Shown: piece by piece, positions 21,014 through 32,109 of the stretch | Layout: every line of letters starts with the position of its first letter | How positions within the stretch are numbered: position 1 is the stretch's first letter | Assembly: GCA_907163375.1 (NCBI GenBank) | Contig: CAJQUW010002196.1 | Span: 248,001 to 312,000, forward strand | Direction of reading: 5' to 3' | DNA length: 64,000 bases | DNA from: Prostheceraeus crozeri | Lineage: Eukaryota; Platyhelminthes; Polycladida; Euryleptidae | Notes under the pieces: model-generated | Databases searched by the model: none | What the model saw: the letters and a program-made list of their open reading frames with translations, nothing else | Told to the model about the DNA's origin: nothing | Made by a program: the position numbers and the translations under genes

Positions 21014-24000
21014 TCATTGTTCACTATTTCTGATATCTATGCAACTTGCAAGGTATTTAGTTAATGAATGCAATTGCCTCGGTACAAGCTTGTCCATCAA
21101 AACATAGAAATCTGGTCGATTGACATTCGTTAAAAATGGAATACGCAATTCCCTTACTTTATGATATCGAGGACATGCCACAATAAAATGATATAAATCT
21201 TCTAAACAGTTATTATCACAAAAACTGCAAATACATTCATCGTATTCTCTTCGATTTTTGTATCTTCCAATTTCAGTTGCTAAGTCATGGTTTCCAGTTC
21301 TGAATTTCAATATCAGATTCATATTGAATTTTGAGCTATGGCAGTGCAGATAGCTTTTCATTTCACATTTAAACCTACTTAATTCCAAGTATCTTAGTCC
21401 TCTATGACTGTGCTTTGCTGAATCAATCCATTTCTCTCGAAAGTAATCTTTCAATCTTATATTAACCACTTTGTTAAAAGTCTTCTTCTCCATTATCTGA
21501 TTATCAATCAAATGTGTTAGGTTAAGTTTTGTCAGCAGTTCTTGTATTCTCCAACACCAAGTTCCTTTGTAAATCCTATCGTTTACACTGTTATTAATTG
21601 TATGGAACATTCTATAAATATAGCTTTCCTTATTCATTCTTTGTATTTTATTCCAATATCTTAATGCTGATTTGTAGAAGTGGAATTCGATAGGTTTTAT
21701 TCCGAATTCGCCAGTAAGGCAGTAATTCGGTGTAGATAACTTGAGATGAAAATGTGACTTATAAAATTGGTTCTGAATTTTATTTAGTTCCTCTAATTTA
21801 TTATAAAACAGGAATTCACCACAATATCTCATTTTCGAAAGAGCAAGTGTCTCAAAAGTATCATTGATTATATTGCCTTCAACCTGACCGAATTCCTTTA
21901 ATACTCGTGATGTTGAAAAAGCTGATCGTCTGCCTCTATTTTCTAGTTCCTTTATATGCATTTTATCATTTTTTGAGAAAAACATACCAAGATATTTGTA
22001 CTCTTTTACTACCTCTATACTTTGAATGGAGTTATTAAAATTAATTTTTACTTTACTATATTGAGTTTTGTCCTTGACCATAATTTTTGTTTTGTTAAAA
22101 TTTATTGTTAATCCATTATTTAGGCAATATTTTTGTACTAGTTTTATTTGTTTAATGAGACCTGTTTGACTTTCGCTCATTAGTAAAATATCATCAGCAT
22201 AAGTCATGATAGCAATTTTCAGATCCGAAATACATACAGGATCTATGCGTTGCATTTCTTTATCAAATTCGTCTATCAGATCGTTAATGTATAAACCAAA
22301 TAATGTAGGCGAGAGACTATCTCCCTGAGGAATTCCATTTGCAAGTTCAAAGGGCCTTGTTGTCTCTTGATTGAATAATATTTGAAATTTTTTATTATAT
22401 ATTGGCCGAATTATCAAGGTCGTTATTTTACTGTGTGGTAGGTAAGTTTCAATTTTTGATTTTAATATTCCTTTTGGTATTGAGTCAAATGCCTTTGACA
22501 AATCAATAAAGCAGATGTATAGTGGACAACGACTATTTGAATATATTTGAATTACCTCTCGTAATAGTAAAATGTTGTCTAATGCTGAGTTTCCTTTCCG
22601 AAAGCCAGTTTGCGATACATGAATAAAATTATTATCTTCCAGCCATTTACAAAGTCTGATGTTGATTATTTTGGTTAGCAATTTTTCAATGCAAGATGAT
22701 AGATTTATACATCTGTAAGATGATATTAAATTCTTATCACCTTTCTTATAAGTCGGTATATTCCAGCTTATGTTCCATGGTATTACTGCATCATTTAATA
22801 TGCCATTGAATAGGTGGCACAGAATTTCTGTCATCTCATTAGAATTTTGTTGAAACATTTCGTAAACTAGACCGTCAGGTCCACTGGCTTTTGATTTTCT
22901 CGCCCTATTTACTGTTTCCATAATCTCTTGATGCGTTATCTCGCTTTCCAAAATAGGATCCTTGAATTTTGTCATCCTGAGATTTTGTATTTTTTCGGAT
23001 ATTACTATGGATTTTGATTCTAAGACTTGTATCTGTTTATTATTTTGTTCAATAAAATCGGTTGCTTTTAGTGAAGTAATCATTTTTTTCTTCCTTTTTT
23101 CCTTGTTTTGATTTATCAGGTCCCAGTATTTTTTCGAATCTCCTTCTAGTTTCGCTATCTTGAGATCTGTCATTTTTCTTGCTTTAAATAACTTTTTCTC
23201 TTTTTTTATACATTGAATCGCTTTCTTTTTGCTTATTAACAATAATTCAAGATTATCTGTCGTTTTATTTTCCTGCCATTTATTCACTTGAGCTTTATAT
23301 TCGCGTCTAATCTTCCTGGTCTCGTCTGAATATTTTATAGTTGCCTTATTCATTTTGTTTTTTTGTGATGCTTTTTTCATGTTTTCTAGCAAGGCTTCAT
23401 ATATTTCTGAATTGGTAGCCTTTTGGCCAGCGTTTATATTTTGTAATAGTGAACTACATTCAATTTGAAAGAGGTTCATATCGAAGTTTGGTTCTGATTT
23501 ACTTGGCCACTTGCATGGTCCTTTTATGCGTGTGAAAGGCATTCTCTTATTATAAGTTACAGTTTCTAATGGTTTAGATTTCAGATTTATGGTCAATTCT
23601 ATTCTTATTGGTGAATGGTCTGTATAAAGGGTAGGTTCGTCTATGATCACATTTTGTATATTTTCTACAAGAGATTCCGATATTATAACGTAATCTATTA
23701 CAGATCTTCTTACTTCCATTCCTTTTAAACAGTGAAAAGTACATTTCCCGCTTTCAAATCTACCATTTGTTATAATTAATGATGTATCATTACAGAATTT
23801 GATGATATCTTTTCCTATTCCATTTACAATAGTGTCATCCGATTTCCGCTTTGGAATATCAAGTTGCTCATTATCAGAAAGCAATCCTATCCTCCCATTT
23901 AAATCACCTATCATGATAACATTGCGCATTTTAAATTCTATGATATATTGTTTTATTTTCTCAAAATAATCATTTCCCTTGTAGCGTGACTCTCTGTTTT

Positions 24001-24520
24001 CTTTGTAGCAGATAATTAGATAGATATCTTCTTTTGTTTTCCTTTGCATATTTGTAAATTTTAAAACCAATAAATTTCCATTTTCGTTTTTTATCTCTTC
24101 AAAATTTTTGAATATATTTTGCATTGATTCTTTGATATAAACGGAGACTCCCTTGATATTTCGACCAATATAATTTTTTCGCTTAACAATCGAGTGGTAT
24201 CCCATATAATTATCTATCATGGGTGAACTTTCTTCATCTTTCAGGTGTGTTTCTGTGAAGCATATTATGTCATAATCTTTAAAGTCATTAAGTAGATCAG
24301 AATTTTTGATCTTGTAATCATTCAAAGAGTTGATATTGACATAAAATATTTTTATATGCTCAAAATATTTGTCATTCTCATTATTATCGTCATCTGTCTC
24401 CCCTCCTCCTCTACTTACGTTAAAAATAAGGAGCAATTCTGCCGGAAGGTGGATACACTGCGTTGTCACTTGAAGTCTGGTTGCCGCCCTGCTGACCGTG
24501 AAGCATACGAGTCGGCACAA
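21014..24520 (-). CDS. LINE B ORF2: APE-type endonuclease and reverse transcriptase, open
   Basis: Open for 1168 codons; true translation probably begins near the ORF1 stop (24422), since the first ~35 codons overlap ORF1. No in-frame ATG lies at the junction, so reinitiation at a non-ATG codon or frameshifting is needed. The endonuclease has KIFYVNINSLN, ICFTETHLKDEE, MIGDLNGRIG, DYVIISES and TDHSPIRIEL (catalytic Asp-His). The RT has ASGPDGLVYEMF, GFRKGNSALDN, CFIDLSKAFDSIP, ANGIPQGDSLSPTLFGLY and the YADDILLMS active site. A C-terminal Cys/His segment (CICSFCDNN with HFIVACPRY) follows. There is no RNase H or LTR. The clade is not certain; it is jockey/CR1-like by layout. Confidence 0.92.
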   Translation of the reverse strand: MCRLVCFTVSRAATRLQVTTQCIHLPAELLLIFNVSRGGGETDDDNNENDKYFEHIKIFYVNINSLNDYKIKNSDLLNDFKDYDIICFTETHLKDEESSPMIDNYMGYHSIVKRKNYIGRNIKGVSVYIKESMQNIFKNFEEIKNENGNLLVLKFTNMQRKTKEDIYLIICYKENRESRYKGNDYFEKIKQYIIEFKMRNVIMIGDLNGRIGLLSDNEQLDIPKRKSDDTIVNGIGKDIIKFCNDTSLIITNGRFESGKCTFHCLKGMEVRRSVIDYVIISESLVENIQNVIIDEPTLYTDHSPIRIELTINLKSKPLETVTYNKRMPFTRIKGPCKWPSKSEPNFDMNLFQIECSSLLQNINAGQKATNSEIYEALLENMKKASQKNKMNKATIKYSDETRKIRREYKAQVNKWQENKTTDNLELLLISKKKAIQCIKKEKKLFKARKMTDLKIAKLEGDSKKYWDLINQNKEKRKKKMITSLKATDFIEQNNKQIQVLESKSIVISEKIQNLRMTKFKDPILESEITHQEIMETVNRARKSKASGPDGLVYEMFQQNSNEMTEILCHLFNGILNDAVIPWNISWNIPTYKKGDKNLISSYRCINLSSCIEKLLTKIINIRLCKWLEDNNFIHVSQTGFRKGNSALDNILLLREVIQIYSNSRCPLYICFIDLSKAFDSIPKGILKSKIETYLPHSKITTLIIRPIYNKKFQILFNQETTRPFELANGIPQGDSLSPTLFGLYINDLIDEFDKEMQRIDPVCISDLKIAIMTYADDILLMSESQTGLIKQIKLVQKYCLNNGLTINFNKTKIMVKDKTQYSKVKINFNNSIQSIEVVKEYKYLGMFFSKNDKMHIKELENRGRRSAFSTSRVLKEFGQVEGNIINDTFETLALSKMRYCGEFLFYNKLEELNKIQNQFYKSHFHLKLSTPNYCLTGEFGIKPIEFHFYKSALRYWNKIQRMNKESYIYRMFHTINNSVNDRIYKGTWCWRIQELLTKLNLTHLIDNQIMEKKTFNKVVNIRLKDYFREKWIDSAKHSHRGLRYLELSRFKCEMKSYLHCHSSKFNMNLILKFRTGNHDLATEIGRYKNRREYDECICSFCDNNCLEDLYHFIVACPRYHKVRELRIPFLTNVNRPDFYVLMDKLVPRQLHSLTKYLASCIDIRNSEQ

Positions 24521-25541
24521 ATCTCGGAAATTGTTCGTTGCTGGGGGTTCTTGTCACCCTGAATCTATCGTCTCTCAGCTGTTGCTGTTGCTGCTGTTGT
24601 TGTTCTTGCTGTTGGTAATGCTGATATTGATTGTATTGCGGCTGTTGTTGGCGATATTGTCCTTGATATTGATCGTAGAGATGTTGACGAGGCTGGTGGT
24701 AAGTATGATATTGATTTCTTGATCTTCGGAAGCTTCTTCGATCATGCTCTTGTGGTCTCCAGCAATTCTTGGCGATATGACCTCTTCTTCTGCAATTGTA
24801 GCATGTTGGGAGCCATCTCATGCCGCTTCTTTGCGTTGTTCTAGTCGTGATTACTTCAGGTTCTTTGTTGTGTTGATCACTTGTGATGTGGTCGAGCCTC
24901 CTTTCCATGACCGTGATCTTCATATCGAGGTTCTCGAACATTCTTTTAACTTCCTTTGTGTTGATGGTCTCCTCCTTCCCCTCAACCGTGCACCTTCGAT
25001 GTTCATCATTTTGCCTCTCGTCGTTTCTTCTTCCATGATCTTGAGACTTCTTTAACTGACATATCTCCTCGTCTTGTCTCTTCATCTCGGTTTCGTATGA
25101 TCGCATTGTGGAGAGAAATTCTAGACGTTCCCTCTTGCAGTTTCTCAATTCGTCTGTCGTTATTGATATGTGTTCTTCCATTTTGTCAATCTTCAGTCTT
25201 TTCTGTGTTAATTCCTCTTCGTAGTTTTGTAGCTGCTTTCTCAGTTCTTCTTCACTTGGCGGTGTGACCTTTATCTTCATACGTCTTCTGATCTTCTCAG
25301 ACAGGCTAGGGAATGTTGTTGTCATACAGGACTCGCAGGTGTATTTTCGTTTGTATTGATATTTTCTGGAGTACTTGATCAGTTCGTATAACGGCAACTG
25401 TGTGCAGGTGATGTGGTAGGCCATGTTGCACTTGTCGCATTGCATCATGTCCTCAGTCGCATTGTCTTCACCACATTTTTCGCATTTAACTTCATCTATT
25501 TGTACGAAGGTAGATGGAGATGTCGACTCTGGTGATGTCAT
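24420..25541 (-). CDS. LINE B ORF1: PHD finger, coiled coil, CCHC knuckle, Gln-rich tail
   Basis: 373 residues from ATG 25539-25541. The PHD finger (about residues 15-65) reads CEKCGEDNATEDMMQCDKCN, YHITCTQLPLY and YTCESCM. Residues ~85-210 form a charged coiled coil, probably for multimer formation. CYNCRRRGHIAKNCWRPQ (about 270) is a CCHC knuckle for RNA binding, and the tail is rich in Gln, Tyr and Arg. By analogy with other LINE ORF1 proteins it should coat element RNA; a PHD finger could tether the complex to chromatin. It ends APYF and stop. ATG is only two bases after the leader CAG, so the 5' UTR is almost wholly the leader. Confidence 0.9.
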   Translation of the reverse strand: MTSPESTSPSTFVQIDEVKCEKCGEDNATEDMMQCDKCNMAYHITCTQLPLYELIKYSRKYQYKRKYTCESCMTTTFPSLSEKIRRRMKIKVTPPSEEELRKQLQNYEEELTQKRLKIDKMEEHISITTDELRNCKRERLEFLSTMRSYETEMKRQDEEICQLKKSQDHGRRNDERQNDEHRRCTVEGKEETINTKEVKRMFENLDMKITVMERRLDHITSDQHNKEPEVITTRTTQRSGMRWLPTCYNCRRRGHIAKNCWRPQEHDRRSFRRSRNQYHTYHQPRQHLYDQYQGQYRQQQPQYNQYQHYQQQEQQQQQQQQLRDDRFRVTRTPSNEQFPRFVPTRMLHGQQGGNQTSSDNAVYPPSGRIAPYF

Positions 25542-25543
25542 TC

Positions 25544-25638
25544 CTGTAATTCAAATTGGAAATGATTATGAAGATGTTGAAAATATATGATTTGGACCGA
25601 TCTCCGCGAGCAGTTAATAGTTGGACGACAACGCTTTG
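25544..25638 (-). promoter_or_regulatory. 5' leader of LINE B at a splice-type junction
   Basis: Starts after the (GA)n of element C and ends TTTGAATTACAG followed by GA and ATG. It is nearly identical to the leader at 20566-20660, where a donor follows, and to the leader of C (32022-32112). Confidence 0.78.
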
Positions 25639-25665
25639 TCGTCTCTCTCTCTCTCTCTCTCTCTC
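25639..25665. repeat. (CT)n / (GA)n tract at the C-B junction
   Basis: About 12 CT units between the heptamer array and the B leader. On the minus strand it is the terminal (GA)n tail of element C. Confidence 0.9.
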
Positions 25666-26079
25666 ACTCAGAACTCAGAACTCAGAACTCAGAACTCAGA
25701 ACTCAGAACTCAGAACTCAGAACTCAGAACTCAGAACTCAGAACTCAGAACTCAGAACTCAGAACTCAGAACTCAGAACTCAGAACTCAGAACTCAGAAC
25801 TCAGAACTCAGAACTCAGAACTCAGAACTCAGAACTCAGAACTCAGAACTCAGAACTCAGAACTCAGAACTCAGAACTCAGAACTCAGAACTCAGAACTC
25901 AGAACTCAGAACTCAGAACTCAGAACTCAGAACTCAGAACTCAGAACTCAGAACTCAGAACTCAGAACTCAGAACTCAGAACTCAGAACTCAGAACTCAG
26001 AACTCAGAACTCAGAACTCAGAACTCAGAACTCAGAACTCAGAACTCAGAACTCAGAACTCAGAACTCAGAACTCAGAA
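25666..26079. repeat. 59-copy heptamer tandem array (ACTCAGA)n
   Basis: About 414 bases of perfect 7-base units, ACTCAGA on the plus strand (TTCTGAG on the minus). Because 7 is not a multiple of 3 and the unit lacks stops, all three plus frames stay open, giving SELRTQN repeats that are not a protein. It lies just after the AATAAA of element C, so it is part of that element's 3' tail. Its perfection suggests recent expansion. Confidence 0.97.
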
Positions 26080-27509
26080 TGTTTATTGACCAACTTGGTA
26101 CAAACATGAGATAAAAAAATGCATATACAAAAAAAAAATAGAAAAGATGAAGTACACATGAATGAATGAATGCGGCAACAGCGATTGATGGAAATGAGGA
26201 TGGCATAAGCGTTCGGAGGTAAGATGACAGCGGTGATCACAAGTGTTCTTCGGTGGGCGCATGATGTCTGAAAAACTCTTCAAAGTTCTTGAGTGATGAC
26301 TGGGACTATTTACAGGTTTGATATTTATATGAGGACGATAACGTGATAAGTCAATGCATGAGAAGAATATGAAGATATAGCATATGAGAAAACATTTCAT
26401 AGATAAATGAGGAGAGGAGACTCAATATTCATGTATCATATCATGTCATGTAATTATATGATCGGGATTGATGATTAATTAAGTTTTAGTAAATCATTTA
26501 TTTGCACATCACACCATCGCAGCAGATTATTTACCTATAGCCTTATTATTTGATCGGAGATGCGGTCGGTTATTAATGTCAAAGTAGGTTTATATTAGAA
26601 TAAAATGTGGTTAAACATGATGCATTTTAGGACTTTATCAAATGATAAATCAACTATCCAAATGGTGCAGTCTTAAGTGATAAGCATTGAAGAAAAAAGA
26701 GTTCCTCAATGCTTAAGAGATCCAAGACCGCAAATATCGTGGCCACTAATAGATCACACGTTGGAAACGAAAGAGCATCACGTCTAAACACAAAATCATA
26801 AGAAATATCTCAACTCTTACCTGAAATGGTGCAAGGAATGTTAAAATTATAGAAATTCACGATTGAGATTTTACCGATCGACCTCCGATATTCAGTATCG
26901 ATAGCAGAGTGAAACATTTGCTGTGCATAGTGCATCAATGTCATAATGAGTATTAATCATTTGCTATTGTTTTGCCGTTCACCGTTACGTTGATATATCA
27001 AGAAAAATGCGCTGCCTATTGTCAAAATAAGCGGACAGCTATAACTTCATAGAAATCTGATCGAGTTTAATCATTCACAAATTTGGTGAAACTATTATCA
27101 AATAGATGAGGAATTTGTTATCTATTGTTTCTACTAACCATCAGTTAGTCAATGAAGTCATCAATAGTTTTGATTTCTTAACTGTAAGTCCTTCAATATT
27201 TGCGTGATCAAATGCAATTTTCTAGTAATAGAAGCAGCCTATTTCTTTCAGCTGAATCGCGAAACAATTGATATGTAGCGATGCAGTTTTCACTTAATTT
27301 TTAGTGCATTTGTGAGACCATAGCACTCTATGACATAGTTCAGTCTACGAAGAAAAAGAAATTTAATTCGATTTACTGTTGTTGAATCACGAACCAATTG
27401 ATAAGTTATGACAGGGTTCTTTTGTCTGTCATAGAAATCGGATCGAATGCAATAATTCAAGACTAGGAAAGATCAATCTCTTATCATGTCAAAATTAGTA
27501 TAGAATATA
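26080..27509 (-). other. 3' untranslated region of LINE C
   Basis: Between the ORF2 stop and the tail. It holds the 12-bp promoter-like motif, the 3' leader and donor, about 700 bases of intron-like sequence, and AATAAA at 26082-26087. No other ORF of note. Confidence 0.6.
26821..26907 (-). promoter_or_regulatory. 3' leader copy with splice donor, element C (D-type)
   Basis: Ends CCTTGCACCATTTCAG on the minus strand, followed by GTAAGAGTTG. It aligns with the D-type leader (ATCGGAGGTCG, CATTTCAG) and not with the leader at the 5' end of C. GATTAATACTCA lies ~40 bases upstream (26947-26958). Confidence 0.68.
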
Positions 27510-30500
27510 TTATCTATTGTTTCTACATTGCATCGCTTTATCAATGAATTCATCAATTGCTTTGATTTGTCCTATCTTTAATGTATTCATAATTTCATAG
27601 AAATCTGATCGTGTACAGTCTGCTAGGAACGGAATCAGCATTCTTCTTTCTGCGTTGTATCGCGGACAAATTGATACAAAATGATAGATATCTTCCGTCA
27701 CATCATTTTCACATAATTTGCAAGTAAAGTCATCATGAGTGCTTCGATTTTGATATGTTCCAACTTCAGCTGCGAGAGTGTGATTTCCAGTTCGCAACTT
27801 AAGGATATTATCAGTTTTTATTTTTTCATCAACTAGACATAGATATTGTTTCATATCGGATTGGAATCTACAGAGCTCTAAGTATCTTAGTTCTTTGTTG
27901 CTATTCTTTGCACTATTTATCCATTCACTTCGGAAATATTCAGTTAGACGATTGTTAACAACAGTTTTATATCTTTTGTCGTAAATGTCAATATTCTGTA
28001 ACTTTTGTAAATGGATTTTCTCCATAAGTTTGAGTATTCTGTTACACCATGTGTTATGGAATAATTTTTTATCAATGCTGTGATTTATCCTGTTAAATAA
28101 ACGTGTAACTAGACTTTGATTAGTTTTAGTTTTCAACTTAAGATAATAATTCAAGGCTGATTTGTAACAATGAAATTCCACAGGTTTTACATCAAATTCG
28201 CCAATAATGCAGTAGTTCGGTGTAGTGATTCTTAGGTGATGAAATTTTTTGTAGAACTGCATAATTATTTTATTTGGATCATTTAAATTTCTATCAAAAT
28301 AGAACTCACAACCATATTTCATTTTTTGATAAGGTTAGCATTTCAAAAGTTTCATTTAGAATTTTTGAGTTGATATTTCCAAATTCTTTCAGTGTTTTAG
28401 CAGTCAAATATGATGATGCTCGTCCTTTCTTTGTGATCTCTTCAATATGCTTTCTGTCAGTTTTAGCTATCCAGATACCTAAATATTTGTATTCTTCTAC
28501 TATTTCGATAGATGTTTGTGGTATCATCATCATTTTTTAGCATGAGCTCTTTAAAGTTTTCTTTCTCATTATGAATCATGATTTTAGTTTTGTTGTAGTT
28601 GATGGTAAGTCCATTTTCATTACAAAAAGTTTTCATGTGTTTGATTTGCTTGATTAATCCTTGTTGAGATTCACTAAATAAAACAATATCATCGGCATAG
28701 ACTAATGAGGCAAGCTTTATATCAACTATTTTAATTGGGTCGATATTATTTATGTTTTTATGTAGTTCTATCAAAAAATCATTTATATATAGACAAAATA
28801 AAGTTGGCGATAAACTATCTCCCTGTGGAATTCCATTTTCTAATATAAATTCTTCACTTTCGGCTCCATTAAGCAAAATTTTGTATTTCTTCTTATCTAT
28901 AACATTTTCCATCAAAGAAAGATAATGACCATTAGGAATGATGCCTCTTAATTTATTGATCAAACGATATTTTGGGATTGAATCGAAAGCCTTTGATAGA
29001 TCAATGAAGCAAATGTATAATTGCTTTTTACTGTTTTTATAGATTTGTCTAACTTCCTTTATGATACAGATATTGTCTAAGGTAGAATTTTCTTTCCGAA
29101 ATCCTGTTTGACATTCATGAATTAATCCATGTCTGTCAATCCAAGTATTCAGTCTGTCATTTAATATTTTTGTAAGCACTTTCTCAACACAGGAAGACAA
29201 ATTTAGACATCGGTATGAGTTACTATTGTTTTTATCTCCTTTTTTGTATATAGGTATCATCCAACTTAATTCCCATGGAGTGCTTTTATCTTGAAAAATG
29301 CTGTTATAGAGTATTTCCAATATCTGGATTTGGCTGGGGTTATTTTTGAATATTTCGTATACAACATGATCTGGACCACTTGATTTCATATTTTTCGTTG
29401 ATTTTATTGCTTTTTCGATTTCTTCGACTGTGATTCTGTTATCTAAAAAATTTTCCTCAGTTATCACAGGTAAATTGAAAGAGTTAGGTTGATTTTTTTA
29501 ACTACGTTTGAGATGCTCAATTGAAAATCTTTAACTTTAGTAACATCCTTAAAATTTTCTGCACTTAGTTTAGTGTCTATTTTTTTGTTTTTTTCCAGGT
29601 CTATTTTTATTTATTAGTTCCCAATATCTTTTGGAATCATTATTTAATTTTGCTTTTTGTAACTCTTCTAATTTTGTTTTTTGTAGTTTTCTTTTTTCTA
29701 GTTTCAGAGTTTTATTAAATTGTCTCTTTTTTTCTAATAAAGAGGTTAGGTTTTCTTCAGTTTGGTTATATTTGTACACATCAATTGTATTTTTATAATT
29801 TTTTCGAAGATATCTAGTATCTTTTGAGTATTTAGCTTGTTTTTTTAAATCCATTTTCTGGTAAATCTCCTTACTTGTGTTAACTAATTCATGATACAAA
29901 TCTTTTGTATTTAACTTTTTTTTATTTATCTTTTCTGCAAGTTCTACACTTTTTGCAAATACGACTTCTTGATATTCATAGGAATTAGAATTAAACATCA
30001 TTTTGAATGGTCTTACATTCTTATACATGGTGGGACTACAATTTTTATTATGCATTTTTGATTCTGATTTTATATTCAAGTTTATGTCTATCTTCAATGG
30101 TCTATGGTCCGTAAATAGCTTAGGTTCAAGTATTTCAAAGGCTTTCAATTTTCCTATCATAGATCCTGATAAGATTAGATAGTCAACAACTGATTTATAG
30201 TTCCTACCATTTTGGATTTTACAAAATGTATGTGCGCCTTCTTCATATCTGCCATTAGCTATGACAAGAGATGTTTCATTGCAGAATTCTATCAATTCTC
30301 TACCTTGTTTATTTATTACTGAATCGTCTGATATTCTAATGGGGAGATCCATATGTTCGTTGTCATTTACTATACCAGTTCTACTATTAAGGTCTCCCAA
30401 CATTAGTATGTTCTTCATTTTGTATTTTTTAATATAATCTTTTATTCTATCAAAGTAATATTTATCAGCATATTTCGAATCTCTGCTTTCTCTGTAGCAA

Positions 30501-30871
30501 AGTATCAGAAAGATTTCCTTCATATCTTTCCATTTATTGTTAGCAATTTTAACTATTAATGTATCCCCGTTTTCGGTAATTACCTTTTCGATACTTTGTT
30601 GGTTTATATCATTTCTATAATATAATCTAGCTCCTTTAATTGGTCTTCCAAAATTATTTTTATCTTTGCTTATCGTTTCGATTATACCATATCGATTTAA
30701 TGAGAGAGAAATATTGTTCGACTCATTTTCAATTAAGTGTGTCTCTGTAAAACATATGAGATCAACACCATTTATATCTTTCATCATGTCAGAATCTTGA
30801 AGCTTATCTCCATTTAAGCCATTAATGTTAACGTGATATATTTTCAATGTTTCATAGTTAGGATCGCTCAC
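27510..30871 (-). pseudogene. LINE C ORF2, endonuclease-RT with several frameshifts
   Basis: The endonuclease part (30871-29570) has KIYHVNINGLNG, ICFTETHLIE, LMLGDLNSRTG and FTDHRPLKIDI. Frame breaks fall around 29460-29580 at A-rich runs. The RT (29467-28463) has SSGPDHVVYEIFK, GFRKENSTLDN, IDLSKAFDSIP, GIPQGDSLSPTLFCLY and YADDIVLFS. Further breaks near 28500 and 28310 separate the C-terminal part (RTGNHTLAAEVGTY, CKLCENDV, HFVSICPRY). Breaks mostly lie in homopolymers, so some could be sequence errors. Confidence 0.85.
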
Positions 30872-30916
30872 TTTTTCGGTATTTTCCGTCTCCTCTCCTC
30901 TCCTCGTTCATCTATG

Positions 30917-32020
30917 TTAAAATAAAGGTGGCACTGAATAAGTGTTCGTGTTGGGGTACATCATACTTGGTTGAGGCACAGGTTGATAATTCACAGATGA
31001 GAAGTGTTGCTGTTGTTGAGGATAATTGAGCTGGTATTGGCCATGCGACGGATGTTGATGAGGTGCTGGTCCATGATATTGGGGTCTCACTCTTGTTCGA
31101 TAAAATCCTCCATTATTGTTTCCATTCCATCTTTGTCTTGGTCTCCTCGCATTGTAGCAGTTTCTCGCAATATGGCCGGGTCGAGAACATACATAGCAGA
31201 TAGGAGGTGGTCTTCTTTGATTGTTGCGGTTATAGGTTCCATTACGATGATATATTGCCGTTGGTGGTGGTGGTGGTGGAGGTGGAACTGTTGGTTGTGG
31301 TGTTGGTTGGAACTGCTGTTGCTTTTGGTGACGCTGCTTCTCGCTCATCGAATGTCTGATGTCGTCGAGTAAGTGTTTTAGGACAGTCATTTCACTTCTT
31401 GTCTCCTCTTTGTGCTTTTGGAACATATGCCGTAGGTCATCATCATTGCTGTTGTCGTTGTGGCTTGGCCTGCTCTGGTGGTCTTTTTCTTCGTATTGGG
31501 TTAATTGGTCTTGTAGGACTGTCAAAGAAAGCGCCATATCATCGTTTGATCTCTGTAGGGCTCGTGCTTCTTCGTTAAGGGTCTCAATCTGCTCCTTCAG
31601 AGTGTTCCTCTCTTCTATCACCTTGCTTAAATTGTGAGTTAAGTCCAAGATTTCTCCGTCCTTTAATTGTAATCGCTTTTTGTAATCGTCCAGAAGAGCA
31701 GATTTACCATCAAACTTTGACATTTTCTCCTTCACGATGGTCAGTTCGGCTGGATGCATTTGCTGGACGCACTCTGCACAAGCATATTTTCGGTGGTAAA
31801 GATTTTCTTTGTAATATTTTACTAGCTCATACTCAGGGAGGTCGGTACACACAAAGTGCCAAAATGTGTCGCACTTTCTGCATTGTAATCCGTCCTGTGA
31901 TGTGGATTGTTGGCATTTCTTGCACATATTCTGTACATTGGCGATAAAGCTGGACGATGGGGATGTTGGCTGATTTACAACCGGTGTTGGTGTTAGAGTT
32001 GCTGTCGCCGCATTCATCAT
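30917..32020 (-). CDS. LINE C ORF1: PHD finger, coiled coil, CCHC, Gln/Tyr-rich tail
   Basis: About 367 residues from the ATG at 32018-32020, one base after the leader CAG (a second ATG follows at once). PHD finger: CKKCQQSTSQDGLQCRKC, FWHFVCTDLPEY, YACAECV. A coiled coil spans about residues 90-210. A poly-Pro run precedes CYVCSRPGHIARNCYN, the CCHC knuckle; the tail is rich in Gln, Pro and Tyr. Intact, although ORF2 of the same element is broken. Confidence 0.88.
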   Translation of the reverse strand: MMNAATATLTPTPVVNQPTSPSSSFIANVQNMCKKCQQSTSQDGLQCRKCDTFWHFVCTDLPEYELVKYYKENLYHRKYACAECVQQMHPAELTIVKEKMSKFDGKSALLDDYKKRLQLKDGEILDLTHNLSKVIEERNTLKEQIETLNEEARALQRSNDDMALSLTVLQDQLTQYEEKDHQSRPSHNDNSNDDDLRHMFQKHKEETRSEMTVLKHLLDDIRHSMSEKQRHQKQQQFQPTPQPTVPPPPPPPPTAIYHRNGTYNRNNQRRPPPICYVCSRPGHIARNCYNARRPRQRWNGNNNGGFYRTRVRPQYHGPAPHQHPSHGQYQLNYPQQQQHFSSVNYQPVPQPSMMYPNTNTYSVPPLF

Positions 32021-32021
32021 T

Positions 32022-32109
32022 CTGTAATTCAAATTGGAAATGATTATGAAGATGTTGAAAATATATGATTTGGACCGATCTCCGCGAGCAGTTAATAGTT
32101 GGACGACAA

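Larger units (their letters stand above)
19960..25638 (-). mobile_element. LINE B, full-length element with both ORFs open
   Basis: On the minus strand: leader (25638-25544), ORF1 (25541-24420), ORF2 (to 21014), a 3' region with a promoter-like motif (20699-20710) and a second leader with donor (20566-20660), then TTGAATTTTGAATTTT and a (GA)n tail at 19986-19960 that touches the leader of A. About 5.7 kb. No frameshift or stop interrupts either ORF, so this is the one possibly active copy in the array. Confidence 0.88.

Noticed and set aside
25666-26079. CRISPR-like or telomeric repeat array
   Set aside because: Units are contiguous with no spacers, and the unit is not a known telomere motif; it sits in a retrotransposon tail in animal DNA.
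25556-26114. Three overlapping SELRTQN-repeat proteins on the plus strand
   Set aside because: A 7-base unit without stops leaves all three frames open. It is a microsatellite in a LINE tail, not a gene.
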